Below, one piece after another: positions 36,765-53,503 of a stretch of DNA of 64,000 bases. The position numbers and the translations under genes were made by a program. Location: NCBI RefSeq assembly GCF_000764305.2, contig NW_025941768.1, positions 1-64,000 on the forward strand, given 5' to 3'. The first letter of the stretch is position 1, and each line of letters starts with the position of its first letter. The DNA is from Hyalella azteca. Lineage: Eukaryota > Arthropoda > Malacostraca > Amphipoda > Hyalellidae. Below the pieces are notes generated by a model. The model was not told where the DNA came from and did no database searches. It was given only the letters and a program-made list of their open reading frames with translations.

Positions 36765-37460
36765 CGTCATTCCAAAGAAAACCCTATTTGAAAAAATCTT
36801 GTCCATCGGAGCCTGTAACATTATACTGCTAGTCAGCACGCGCACGTCTGTCATTACTGACGTTTTCAAAAGTATATCTGATCGTCGCGCTTCCTTTAAT
36901 CATTTCAATTAATGTCCATTGTGAAACATAGTACCGGCTTCATGAGAGCAGCTAGCATTTAAACTCATTGTAAACTTAAGTCCTTTATTTTGTTCTAACA
37001 TTGTACTATTTTAAAAAGATTGCAAGACATAAACGATGAATAATATTCACAAGTTTTGGAAACCTGTTAATTATACACGGCTTGCAAATAGGACATGTTA
37101 TGGATGCATTCGAGAATATTTGATAACAGTAAATACCGTACCTATTTTGCAACAGTCATTTTACTAATGACCAAAATGTATTAGAATAGCGGAGGCAGTT
37201 TGCTACATTATGCTGTAGGCATTATCGCCGATTCAAAAAAAATTGCATAACTTCCTTAGTTACAAAAGTGTACTATTCACACTGCTCTGTACTACATCGC
37301 CCAACAACCTTGCCGGTGTCAATCATTTACAGTTGGCTTTCGTTATCTAGCCACAACTAAATGTGCCAGGTCTGGTACTCCGATTATTCATGTTCAAAAT
37401 GTCCGATTGCCACATCTTCTATTATTCTTCCATTTTTTTTGGTACTATTATGAAACTTAA

Positions 37461-37618
37461 GTTGCCAGACGTTCTTTTTTTTTCGGACAAATTCAGCGAT
37501 TTCGTTTTTCACCAATTGCGTATGCCGGCTAAAAATTTTTGTATAGGACTACTTCCTAATCAAATTAAAAAAAAATACATTTCGTGGTGCGCATATGTAC
37601 CATTTCTGAGTCAACGAT
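37461..37618 (+). repeat. Decayed copy of the piggyBac-like MITE
   Basis: Similar in order and orientation to 42285-42576: TTGCCAGACG, then CGGACAAATTC.G.GATTT.GTTTTTC, GCCGGCTAAAA, ACTTCCTAAT and GCGCATATGTACC..T. It lacks about 135 bp present in the other copy, and its left terminus is not recognisable. Confidence 0.8.
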
Positions 37619-37719
37619 TCAAGTTGGACATCTTTCATTTGGCGACAATGTAACACCAATATTTAATTATTTTCTTAATTGATTACGTCAATGACGAATT
37701 ACGTCAATGACGCGATAGT

Positions 37720-37725
37720 TTTATT
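37720..37725 (-). terminator. Likely spermidine synthase polyadenylation signal
   Basis: TTTATT on the plus strand reads AATAAA on the minus strand, about 140 nt past the stop codon. Confidence 0.55.
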
Positions 37726-37863
37726 TCAAGTTACTTGAATGCGGAAAATATTCCGCCTTGTATGCATTGTTCTGTTAACTTCCAAACACCTGTAGCCCAT
37801 ACTTAAAATTCGAGAGATTCCTAAAAGCCAGAATGATGCAAATGCACCTCTGAAGTAAACTCC

Positions 37864-42964
<5,101 letters not shown>

Positions 42965-43376
42965 TTTGCAGCTAATGGATATTTCAACAAGTTTCCTGCA
43001 AGAAAATTAACAAAAAAATACTTCAAGTTCAAGCAAAAGATAGCAGGAAAAACTTTACATCATACAAACAGAGCCTGAAGTCTATAAAAAATTAAGTTTC
43101 ACATTCATATGGCACAGGAAATTCAATTTATGACTATTGTAACAAGAAAATTACTCCCACTCAAAGAGTAATTAACTATGATAACGGAGAGTATCCATGA
43201 ATTAAGTCACAGCTCAGCTATGAGTGGTGAAACAATTTTTTAAGAAGGAATATAGTTCTAACACAATTGAATAAATAGAGATAGTAACAATGGAGCAGTG
43301 AGAAGAGATCTACCATTCAATATTTACATGTAATACTTCTGATGTCTTTGACAAGTAGAATGATCTATTGCTGTTG

Positions 43377-43595
43377 CCATCAACTGGGGTGATTTTGGCC
43401 ACCACTACAACAGAAACAAATGGCAGCAAAACAAAATAATAAATGTTGGCCGAAGTCACCCTGGTGGCCAAAGTCACCCCAGTCACTTTGGCCAACATTT
43501 ATCATTTTGTTTTCCTGCCATTTATTTCTGTTGTAGTGGTGGCCATCCTGATATCACCCTTTGGTAGCTGAAGTCACCCCAGTACCAGTTGACGG
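43377..43595. mobile_element. Hairpin MITE, family 'CCGTCAACTGGGGTGA', older copy
   Basis: The left end CCATCAACTGGGGTGATTTTGGCC and the right end, inverted, CCGTCAACTGG...GGGGTGACTTC are the termini of the family also at 54391. The arms pair over most of the element (ACCACTACAACAGAAACAAA against TTTATTTCTGTTGTAGTGGT). It lies upstream of the spermidine synthase start codon, in the 5' UTR intron. Confidence 0.88.
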
Positions 43596-44934
43596 TAAGT
43601 GAATTTTTTTGGACGAGCAAGGGAAATGCAATCAAAATTATTTGTTGTTTATTGATTTTTTTGTCAACTGGAGGTTGGAGTCTTTGCTAACCTTAACCAA
43701 GGTTCTACTGTAAATGCATTTTTAGGGGTGTACCTTAACTTATTACCATGTCAGACATGTCATGCAGAAATGAATGAGTGAGTCCATAGTGGCAAACCCA
43801 GAGATTTTTTAGAATCAGTTCATTTTTAATTTCCTCATTTACTCAATATTTAAACCAATTTCTTATGTATGATAATGCTGGTATCCACGATACTTTACTG
43901 GTCTACACTCTACATATAGTACTCAAAATTGAACTTGAGAGAGAGTCTAAAAAACTCTCTGCTTTGCCACCATTACTGCACCATAGAAAAAATTAGAAAT
44001 GGCTGCAATTTTTTTTAATAAGCTACGCAAATTTGGTCAATGACATTTTTAGGCCAGCACCTGTGTGTAACTTTTGTGAAAGTACCTAAAAATTTTCAAT
44101 ACAACAAATATTACTTTTGTGTCAGACCTTTCACGTCACCTTTGCAGAGGTACCTACTGCCTATTCAAAAATCTCACTTTTCATACTTTTTCAGTGATTT
44201 ATTAGAGGTACCATTACTACCATAGACAGTAAATGTGTGATTTCTCAATTTGCTTTATGCTACAAAGATAGTAAAAATGAAAGTTTACACCACTTTTATT
44301 TAGTTTTTCAATAGGGGCTAGCCCTAGCCCCTAAGCTGCTTCAAGTCTTCAACATTTCTACAAAATGTGGGAAGACTGTCCCTATTTACCCTGCCCATCC
44401 CTTATTAGGTAGGTACCCTGTTTGATGGCATACCCATACACACTAGATAGACTAAGCTAGTCAAGTAAGTCAACACTCTAGTGACTCTACTAACAGTACT
44501 AAGTACCTACTAATGATTGAAATAGTAAAACTTTCCACTAAAATCTCTTGGCTTCAAATTTTCATTGATTCATATATAGTTTTGAAACTTGCAGCTCAAT
44601 CAGTCAATCTTGCAGTCTTCTTATAATTTAGAAAGATGATGATTTGTATAACCAGAATCCAGAAATGCTTGTGAGTTGTCACTTGTGACAATATTACTCC
44701 GGTATCCGGTTAGACTGGTGTTAGTCATGTCAGGCTGAGACTGTAGAGGGTTAAATTGATCTATTTATAAAACGAATATTAACAATCTAAATATAAACTA
44801 TCAGTATCAGCTATTCTTTACTATACACTTGAATCGCCTAGTGCACGGGCAAACCAAAGGCTTAAAGGAATAGTGTTGGACAGTAATCGGTATTGGTTAG
44901 AAATCAGGGATAATAAACGTGCGCGGTATCTCAC

Positions 44935-45010
44935 CTCAATGTACCACCGCAACCTAACTTGGAGACGACCACAGGGGTAATGAGCAAACGACACGCACAC
45001 GCTTGGGCTT
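44935..45010 (-). other. SRM: Probable 5' UTR exon and promoter of spermidine synthase
   Basis: On the minus strand a strong donor (ATTGAG|GTGAGA, exon edge 44935) follows GC-richer sequence with no long frame. The next acceptor on this strand that makes sense is 42995, just before the start codon. CpG content rises sharply to the right of here, as expected near a transcription start. The start site itself is not resolved. Confidence 0.45.
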
Positions 45011-45049
45011 AGCAGGCCGTGAATTTCAATGACATCAAAATAGTTTGAT

Positions 45050-46680
45050 AAAACTAAAAATTATAAACAATTACTAACAGAAATGCTTTTCAGTCGAAAT
45101 AAAAATTATTTTGCTCCTAAGACCTACATATACTATTCTTTAACAAGAGTAGAAACTAGGAAAATCTGTTAATAACGCCAGTTTAATTATAAATAGAACA
45201 CCGGTAAATTACAACCAATTATGTATATATCTATTTGCGTTGAAAACTAGGACTGACTTCGTGTTTCCAGGGTTTCGCCGGAGATAACTGCCGGTTATTT
45301 CCACAGCAGTGACTGAGAAAATATACGCAGATATGTCGCTTCTTTTCCGGCTCTCATATACCCAACGAACACATCTGCCACTGGTGCAAACGTAACCTAA
45401 ATTATCTCTCCAAAAGAGCATGTAATACATAGGAACATCCGAAAAACCAAAAAAGTACCTTCCTGCCACACTTTTGCAGCCACAAGATTTGCACCAGGTA
45501 AATTTCACCCATTAAATCATTATGAACAAAAAATTCAAAGCTGAAATATTTTAGAAATGAGACAGACTTTTCCAATCCTGCAGAGCTTTTTGTGTTAAAG
45601 CGAAATCGTAACCAACCGATCGCGTCCTGAACATATCACGTATCGGCGATTGAGCCCTGCACCTGTTAAGTATTGATGATCCTGCTCTGTACGCATCACG
45701 TATCAAACATCGCGCTCTGTATATACTACGAGTTGACGATCGCGCTCTAAATATATCACGTAGTGACAGTCTTGCACTGCCCCTGTTGCGGATTGTCTAT
45801 CGCGCTTTGAGCATATCGAGTATCGGCGATCAGCGAAGCCTGCTGAAAGAATCCCGATTGGCCCGTTTATAATGTTGCCAAAATAAAAAGAAAATTCTGC
45901 TTCATTTGTAAATCTAACAGCGATTACAGTATACTCTTCTTCATAAATCGCAGAAAAACTAATAAATTCACCACATAGGCCCTCCAGTTTAATCCGTAAA
46001 ATAAAATAAATAAATCAATTAGGATTAAAAAAATTATTGTCTTGCACAAAAATATGAAATATAGAGCGTCGACACGTTGATATATTCAATTAGATATATT
46101 GGAAGAACGACTTCATAATGTCGCTAACATAAGAAAACATTGCAAGTTCAATGTTGATCAAAGCTGATGAAGCATAATTTGACCTCACAAAATAGATTAT
46201 TTCTCTTTGGAGAACAATCTTCCGTTGAGTCTTCGACGCCAGAAACCGACAACTCATTTTCTCTGCTTACCGTAGCGCACTCGGCCACACTCAAGTGCAT
46301 GAATGAGCTGTGTGGAAAATTATATAGGACTGGCAGTCGTCAGAGGTTTGTTGTCAGTTTGCCCAACACAGATATTTGCACACAAGTGACGATTATCTTA
46401 CGGTTCTTCAAATGCAATGAACTGAGATGGTGCAATTTTTTAAATTCGTCACCTTCAATATTTGAGACAGAACGCACAATCAACTGATTCACACAGAGAT
46501 ATTTTTCTCGCTCATTGCATATTAGCCCTCATAAGATTAAGAAGGTGTAATGCTGGTGATCTTGGATGAGAAACATATTAAATGGCGCATTATGACGTTA
46601 GTGAAGCCAAGAACCCATGCATACTGAACACTTCATTTATACGATAGTTATAGGTAGGGTTGAACCCTAATAACATACGT
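45050..46680. other. Intergenic DNA, no gene seen
   Basis: Apart from the 30-bp minisatellite at 45618-45836, nothing recognisable. Short frames at 45209-45508 (minus) and 46167-46487 (plus) show no domain or splice support. Confidence 0.5.
45618..45836. repeat. ~30-bp degenerate minisatellite, ~7 copies
   Basis: Units of the type GATCGCGCTCTGTATATATC followed by ACGTATCGGC repeat about seven times with heavy divergence; alternate units (those with CCTGTT) resemble each other more than their neighbours. It lies about 600 bp upstream of the presumed spermidine synthase start. Confidence 0.8.
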
Positions 46681-46689
46681 TTAAAAATT

Positions 46690-48755
46690 ACTTTTTAAAG
46701 ACAACACTTCTAAAGAATCCAGTGTCTCCAATGTTACAGGTGTACAATGAATTTCTCCTTTTATTTTCGAATATTAAACAAATCAATTCTTCAATTTTTT
46801 TAATATATAAAATTTGTTTCAAAATTATTTATTCTGTCAATTGATTCATGCATTGCCTCCGACTTCACACAAGGGGAGCGCAGCCGTGTATGACGGGATG
46901 TTTATTTCGCGGTATATTTTTGTTTCTAGGAAGCATTGCAACTGTACGTTCTATTAATCTTGTGCTTAGATTAGTGACTAGTCAATTGTTGGTAATATTT
47001 ATTTCGTGACTGTAAGATGGAATCTCGTCTAGCTGCGATATTTGTAGGATTTAGTTGTCAGTGTCTTGGGACGAGACTGAATGCGTAGCTTCAACGTGAT
47101 TGGTTGAGCTGCTCCTGGCCTGGCGACGGTGCGCGCTATAGTCATGAACGATGGAGAGTTTGGTCACTTTGGAATTAATTTAAGATTATTTGACTTTTAA
47201 CTGTGATTAGTTTGCCAAATGCTTAAAAATATGATGACTTTATTGTATTATAGTATCTATTTTTGCACTTAGAAAGTGTTTACGGTCTGATTTGTACATT
47301 GTAAACGGGATGTTGAGGTAAGCTCATTTTGGCTGAGTTACCCCTCGCGGAAAAGTTGTGTGTGCTCAGTGTTACTGGATTGGGGTGACACGGTTTCGAC
47401 TTGAAATAGGAAGAGCCAAATTTGGCCTTCTATGATTAAACTCCATCGTAGTTCTGGGTATAACTCTTAATGAGTTTCACTAACGGAGTGATAGTGGCAT
47501 AGGTTGAGTTTTTGGGTAGTTCCGGATTTTGGCTGTGTTATGCGGTTAACAGCCGTTCCATTCGAAGCACCCTCGCGTCGTAGTAAACCTCTGCGCTCGA
47601 GTAAATTGTCAGTGGCTTTTTGGAGGCTCGTACCCTTCAATAGACGTGCTTTTGAGGCGTAACTGCCACCCCGGTTCTGTGTTCTTGGCAGTGCATTAGG
47701 GCTCGAACCCCTGATCATTGCGTTGGTTGTCGGCATTGTGGTGCGGCTCGTACCCGTATCCTTGCTGTCCGCTCTTGTGGTCCTCAGTAGTTTATTAGGA
47801 TTCCTCAACGTTGTATCCCTAAGGCTGAGACCCTGTTTCCCGGAGCTTTTGGACCTAATAAATTGTGTGTCATGTACAGTGGAATTGTATATCGCCCGAA
47901 GATCACCAATATATAACGAAAAGTTCCTCGTGTTCATTCCTCCTCTCTCCAACGCAATGGAATTTAGTGCTGGACCAAAGAGCGACTCTTTAACCTTTGT
48001 GTTAAAACCAATACACAAGTCACCGTCAAGTCGGCACGCTACCCGTAACTATTTCGACTTCGCGGCGGTGTTTCCGGTTACACGTGCACCAATAAGCCCT
48101 GAATCGAACGCCTTGGATCTCTCCGGACATCCAGCAATCAGCCGTGAACCACTCGGTTTTGTCCTCCTCTGGCCTTGTATAAAACCTGCCGTGCACCACC
48201 AGACCGCGGATCGAATATGACTTCCGGGCATCGTTAAATTACGTAATTTTACGTTCACCGCAACTGAGGTTGGGTTTCAGAAAGCATAGTTCGTTTCCAA
48301 AATTTATCGTCCTGCGGCGAGTGGCCGTTCGACCGAGGGCTGGTTCGACGCACGGCCTAGATACGGACGGCTTGAAGTGTTGAAAGCTACCTTCCGGAAG
48401 GCAGGAATCATGATGGTCCATTACATCCAGGGCAGTGGTGGTCTTCGGCAGGCGACCTCACACAAGTGTGCAAAATTTCAGATCAATTGGACATTTAAAA
48501 GTGTGTCAAATATCAGTTATAAGATTTGTAGCTGACAAAATTATTCTTTAATTTTTTTTTAATATTAAAAAAATTTAATTTTTAAAATCATTTATTTTAT
48601 CACTTTATTCATGCATTGTCTCCAACTTTACGCAAGTGTGCAAAATTTCAGATCAATTGGATAAGTAGAAGTGTGTTAAATTTCGATTATAAGATTTGTA
48701 GCAGAAAGACAGACAAACAAGAAGTGAAGTTGAAGAGAAGTGTTGTAATAAAAAC
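46690..48755 (+). repeat. Dispersed repeat (family with 3' tail GTAGCAGACAGACAAACAAG), split by an insertion
   Basis: Sequence starting AAAGACAACACTTCTAAAGA and running to GACTTCACACAAG (46690-46873) is the left part of a repeat. It resumes at 48459 with CACACAAGTGTGCAAAATTTC after a 1.6-kb insertion. A second partial unit follows to 48755 and ends AACAAGAAGTGAAGTTGAAG. The related block at 51440-52255 is intact. The short purine-rich tail suggests a non-LTR retroelement 3' end, but no reverse transcriptase is visible. Confidence 0.72.
46866..48466. mobile_element. Unassigned DNA element with 8-bp target duplication, long copy (1.6 kb)
   Basis: The insertion at 46874-48458 begins GGGAGCGCAGCCGTG and ends CTTCGGCAGGCGACC(T). 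It is flanked by CACACAAG (46866-46873 and 48459-48466) and interrupts a dispersed repeat, which proves the boundaries. It is clearly related to 60546-61332. Open frames of 183 codons (minus, 47467-48018) and 165 codons (plus, 47723-48220) overlap on opposite strands; neither is a recognisable transposase. The ends form only a weak inverted repeat. An 8-bp duplication fits hAT, P or Merlin types, but the superfamily is not assigned. Confidence 0.82.
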
Positions 48756-49455
48756 TGGCTTAAAGCTTAATTGACGTATTTTCTGGTGAAAATTGAATTT
48801 TTCTAATGTTTTTACGTCGACACATCTTTTCAATTGAAAAAATTGACATTTGAGGCAAACCTGTTGTTATTAATCCAGAAAATGATCGCCAGTTTCTTAC
48901 ATAAAAATATGCCGTTATGTGTTTTGTATATGCAGAATTTGTCACAAATTTTCATAAAACATCGAAGGAGTATAAATGCATTGACCAAACCTTCATTACT
49001 GCATTTCTTTTAACAATAATTAATGTTCTGTGAGTCCGACTGAGGAAAGTCTAATTCTCAGCTCGGATTTTTTTGTAGAAGGCCCTAGACTGATTTTCGG
49101 AAAGATAAAACATAGAATAAATTTTCATCTAAATGCATTACCTAAATATTGATCGAAAAGAGGGCTAAATAGTTTCCACGTTGATTAAAATTATTGGATG
49201 TGCTATACTGATTTTTAAAATGTGTTCTAAATTCATGTAAAGAGAAAAAAACACTTTTTGCCCTCATGTGATGGTGCCCTCATTTTGACGGTGACTTCGA
49301 ATCTTAATTCCGCACCAAAGGAAGGGCAACTCAGACGTCGTCCACCACATGTAGATTGGGATAATTGGGTCTCTATAAACAAAATTAGCGGAGCCTCACA
49401 TACCAGATGCAAACAATCAGTCACATGCAGGCTATATAGGTCATACAGGTCATTT

Positions 49456-49790
49456 TTTCGTAGATCACTTATTCGCCACGTGTGAGCGATCACTTATTCG
49501 CCACATGCACACGATTAATTATTCGCCATACACATACGATTAATTATTCGCCACGGGTAAGCGATCACTTATTCGCCACGTTTGAGCGATCACCTATTCG
49601 CCACATGCACACGATTAATTATTCGCCATACACATATTCGCCACGAGCGAGTGATCACTTATTAGCCACGTGCACATGATTCGCCATATATATACGATCG
49701 ACTATTCGCCTCTTGCAAACGATCGATTATTCGCCGCAATCGATCAATTATTCATCAATCAACTATTCGCCACATACAAACGTACACGTA
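49456..49790. repeat. ~25-bp minisatellite (TTATTCGCCAC units), ~13 copies
   Basis: Units of the type GATCACTTATTCGCCACGTG alternate with ACGATTAATTATTCGCCATA. The two unit classes are interspersed, suggesting a higher-order pattern. Some units contain CACGTG. Open frames across the block are repeat translations. Confidence 0.92.
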
Positions 49791-50811
49791 TAAGGACCAT
49801 TTATACGGCACTCAGGAACGACCGCAAAAATGCATCGGGAAAAACTGGTAACCCAGTCTGCTTTTCTTACAAGTTTAACTTTGATGACACGGGTCTGAAA
49901 AAAATCTGAAAATTGTTTTTCTTTCTGAAAGGGTGACTGTTTTTTGCACTGATTTCATTTTGGGTCACGATAACTTCAATTAATGCCTTGAAAGGGCATT
50001 AATTTTAATTGAACTCTCATTTTACATTTAAATAAATGTATACAGGATCCGCCATATATATGGCAACGGATGTTTGCTATATAAAATAAACTGGTTTCTA
50101 GGAGACTATTCTTTTATAATGAAGGTTAATATCATCTATTTTATATTGCAGAAGTCTAAGGAGTCTAAATTTACTATTACTTTGGGCTATGGTAGTAGAT
50201 AGAAATGCAATTGTAACCCTTTTTTTTAGAATTTTTAACGACGTCAATATTTTAAGCTTTCCGTTTCCATGTTATGCGATTTCTAAAGCGTAGAAGTGCA
50301 CATTCAGCACTAGTATTAGTGGATATCAAAATTTGTTAGAAACAAGAAAATAGCTAAATATTTTTAATCATAGTGTTAGACAATAATTTACTATCGACGT
50401 GTCAAGTGTTCATGGAATAAAATCACGCAGGAAAACAGCGAATAACATTACCATTGCCTGCCTATTATTTGTTAGCGTGAAGTTTTTAAGAGAAAATTAT
50501 AGCAGAAGTATTTCAGTTCTTTTGATTTTGCCGCTGTTAAAATGCATTTTTTCGAACGCCATTGTCAATCATTATTCATTAAAATTGAGTGCCAGCAATC
50601 ATTAGACGTCGACGCAACGTCATTGAAGACTTATTACGACGTAATCAACCAGCAATTGACGATGTTACAGCGTTAGTGGCGCGGTGGAGCGGATCTGCCT
50701 AACTGGAGCGCTCCTCTTGTACAGGCAGAGGAAGAATTTTGTAAAGACCTGTGTTTTGTAAAGACCTGTGGAAGAATTTTGTAAAGACCACAGTTTGTGT
50801 TTCATATATGT

Positions 50812-51562
50812 TTTTTCAATTTTTTTAATATTCGAAATTAAAATTAGAAATTCATTGTACATGTTTTACATTGAAGACACTGGATTTTTGAGAAGTGTTG
50901 TCTTTAAAAATTTTAAACGTATATTTTAATGGCTCATATTTTATCAGTTTATTATTCTAAACCAAAAAACGCAAGTAAAATGTCACCATATATAAAAACG
51001 CAAGTAAAATGTCATATATATATATATTTATAAATTGCACTTTACCGGACTATGATTATTTTTGACCCAATGACGTAAGTAAAGTTGTGAAAAAAAGTAA
51101 AAAAAACCTAACCTGGCTGGACCTAACCTTAGTAGAAAGGTGTCAAGCTATGTAAAGAAGGGTTTTATACACACCTAACCCAGCGAGGTTGGCGTTTTTT
51201 AGAATGTCCAGTAGTGTAGTTCATTTATTTTCGTGTCCGGTTTTTAAGTACAAACTAATTGTAAGATATATAAACGGACTCGACTCTGTCCGGTAATTGT
51301 TCGAAATTCTTTTTAAATTACGAATCGAACGAATTTAAATTTCGAAATTAACGAATTTGAACGAAGCAAGGCAACTTTGATACTGGTGACATTTTACTTG
51401 CGTTTTTTGGTTTAGAATAATAAACTGATAAAATATGAGCCATTAAAATATACGTTTAAAATTTATTTTTAAAGACAACACTTCTAAAAAATCCAGTGTC
51501 TTCAATGTAAAACATGTACAATGAATTTCTAATTTTAATTTCGAATATTAAAAAAATTAAAA
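50812..51562. mobile_element. Foldback element: ~178-bp near-perfect inverted arms, ~395-bp loop
   Basis: Arm 50812-50988 and arm 51384-51562 are nearly perfect reverse complements (for example GTACATGTTTTACATTGAAG, AATGGCTCATATTTTATCAG and CGCAAGTAAAATGTCACCA). Only small indels differ. The loop is unrelated and contains CCTAACC motifs. The right arm runs directly into the dispersed repeat at 51440-52255, so the structure may be two opposed copies of that repeat end. Confidence 0.88.
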
Positions 51563-52255
51563 AATACATAAAAACATAATATATAAAAGAAATTAAATTT
51601 CAAATGATTTATTCTATCAATTGATTCATGCATTGTCTCCGACTTTACGCAAGTCTGCAAAATTTCAGATAGATTGGACAGCTAGAATTGTGTTAAATAT
51701 TGATTATAAGATTTGTAGCAGACAAAATAATTTTTTCAGTTTTTTTAATATTAATAATATGCGTTTAAAAATTACTTTTTAAAGACAACACTTCCAAAGA
51801 ATTCAGTGTCTCCGATTTTACACATGTACAATGAATTTCTAATTTCATTATCAAATATATAAAAAAATAGTTTTTACAATTTATTTTCAAAATTTAATAT
51901 AAATTTAAAGTTTTCAAAATTATTTATTCTGTCAATTGATTCATGCATTGTCTTCGACTTTACGCAAGTGTGCAAAACTTCAGATCGATTGGAAAGGTAG
52001 AAGTGTGTTAAATATTGATTATAAGATTTGTAGCAGACAAACAAACAAGCAACAAGAAGTGAAGTTAAAGAGAAGTGTTGTAAAAAAATTATTTATTTTG
52101 TCATTTGATTCATGCAATGTCTCCAACTTTACGCAAGTGTGCAAAATTTCAGATCGATAGGATAAGTAGAAGTGTGTTAAATTTCGATTATAAGATCTGT
52201 AGCAGACAGACAGACAAACAAGAAGTGAAGTTAAAGAGAAGTGCTGTAAAAAAGC
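51440..52255 (+). repeat. Head-to-tail array of a dispersed repeat
   Basis: The segment TTGATTCATGCATTGTCTCC, then GACTTTACGCAAGT.TGCAAAATTTC and GATTATAAGATTTGTAGCAGACA, occurs three times (about 51610, 51930 and 52095). Two copies end with ACAAGAAGTGAAGTTAAAGA GAAGTG.TGTAAAA. The same family is at 46690-48755. Confidence 0.85.
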
Positions 52256-53425
52256 AGTTTGGACAGTAAAGTTATAAATTAATGCAATTATGCACAGAGT
52301 TAATGATGAACTTAATCACTAAGGATATTCGAACCTTTTACTATTCATGGGTTACTGTGGTAAAAAAGATCAATAATGAATAATGTTTTCATTTTGAACT
52401 ATTAGTTTTGCTAGGGCACGTTGAAAAAATCCTCATAGTTTTCCATTATTATAAAGAATTAAGTTACATCATATTGCATAAATCAAGTAGGCAAGACTGG
52501 GTCGAACGAAAAGTAGAAGCAATAAAGTTAGACATTCATCTTCATAAAATTGGATCCTGCAATAGCTTATCCAAATAAATGAGAATTTGTAAATTGGGAA
52601 AGCTTAAATCAGTAAGGAGTAAATGAAATAAAAAAAAAGGAACTCTAGAACCTCATGACGCGGCAGAAACATATATTATCCATATTGAGCTATAAGAAAA
52701 GATTTTTGCCTTATAGAAGTTTTAACGACTAGTGAAGTAGACCATTTGAACATAACAATTTTGACGACAAATGTCCACACAAAGTTAAATATTTTTGCGC
52801 AAGTTGAAGCGTTTTTCCCACTAAGTCTCGAACGTCACAGTAAGCACGCTCCTCCACTCCCGCAACCACGAAACGAGTCCCGGCGCTTGCTGAAACTGAT
52901 GGCAATAAGGTCAACTGCAACGAAATTGAGAATAAACAATTATGGAATTTTAAACGATGTAGATTTTAGACAGAGGAAAAAGTTCATGGTTTAGTCCCTC
53001 AAAGATATTTAGGTATAAATCATGACCTTTTCTATTACAATATGTTGTGAATTTTTTGTCAGTACAAAAAAGAATGTCAATAAATTTGAAATGGTTTCGT
53101 AGCATATAATCTGACCACACAATAATACTATGAATACAATACGAATATACGTGAGTATATCTTTCTGTGGTTAAAATATTCACGATCCAGTTTGCCCTAA
53201 AATTAATGATGTATCACAATAATATTGCCAACGATTCTCGCCCCTTTTAAGTATGAACAAAGGAGTTTTAAAAAACTAAGATTTACGTGTTAAAAAATAT
53301 TCATTATATAGATGTTAGTCCCAATCAATGGAAATAACTATTGTAAATAAATATACAAAAAGTAAGTAAACAACCTCTTGACATGATGAGAATCAAATGA
53401 GCGTAAAATTGCCATGACTGCGCAC
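52256..53425. other. Intergenic DNA, no gene seen
   Basis: AT-rich; short frames on both strands around 52729-53183 overlap each other and show no domain or splice evidence. Confidence 0.5.
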
Positions 53426-53503
53426 TTAATCAAACTTCTGGCGCAGTTTGTGTTTCAGCAACACGGGCACAAGGGAGAGCAGGGCTGCCGCCGCCAGCAG
53501 CAT
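53426..53503 (-). CDS. TMEM41B: TMEM41B exon 7 (stop codon)
   Basis: Acceptor TGCACGGCAG; TAA at 53426-53428. Twenty-five residues, ALLSLVPVLLKHKLRQKFD at the end, matching the terminal membrane helix and basic tail of TMEM41B. Confidence 0.94.
   Translation of the reverse strand: MLLAAAALLSLVPVLLKHKLRQKFD

Noticed and set aside
47467..48220. Opposite-strand frames of 183 and 165 codons as host genes
   Set aside because: They overlap each other and lie wholly inside a mobile element; neither resembles a known protein.
49456..49790. Regular spaced repeats considered as a CRISPR array
   Set aside because: No unique spacers; units are contiguous variants of one ~25-bp sequence in a eukaryotic genome.
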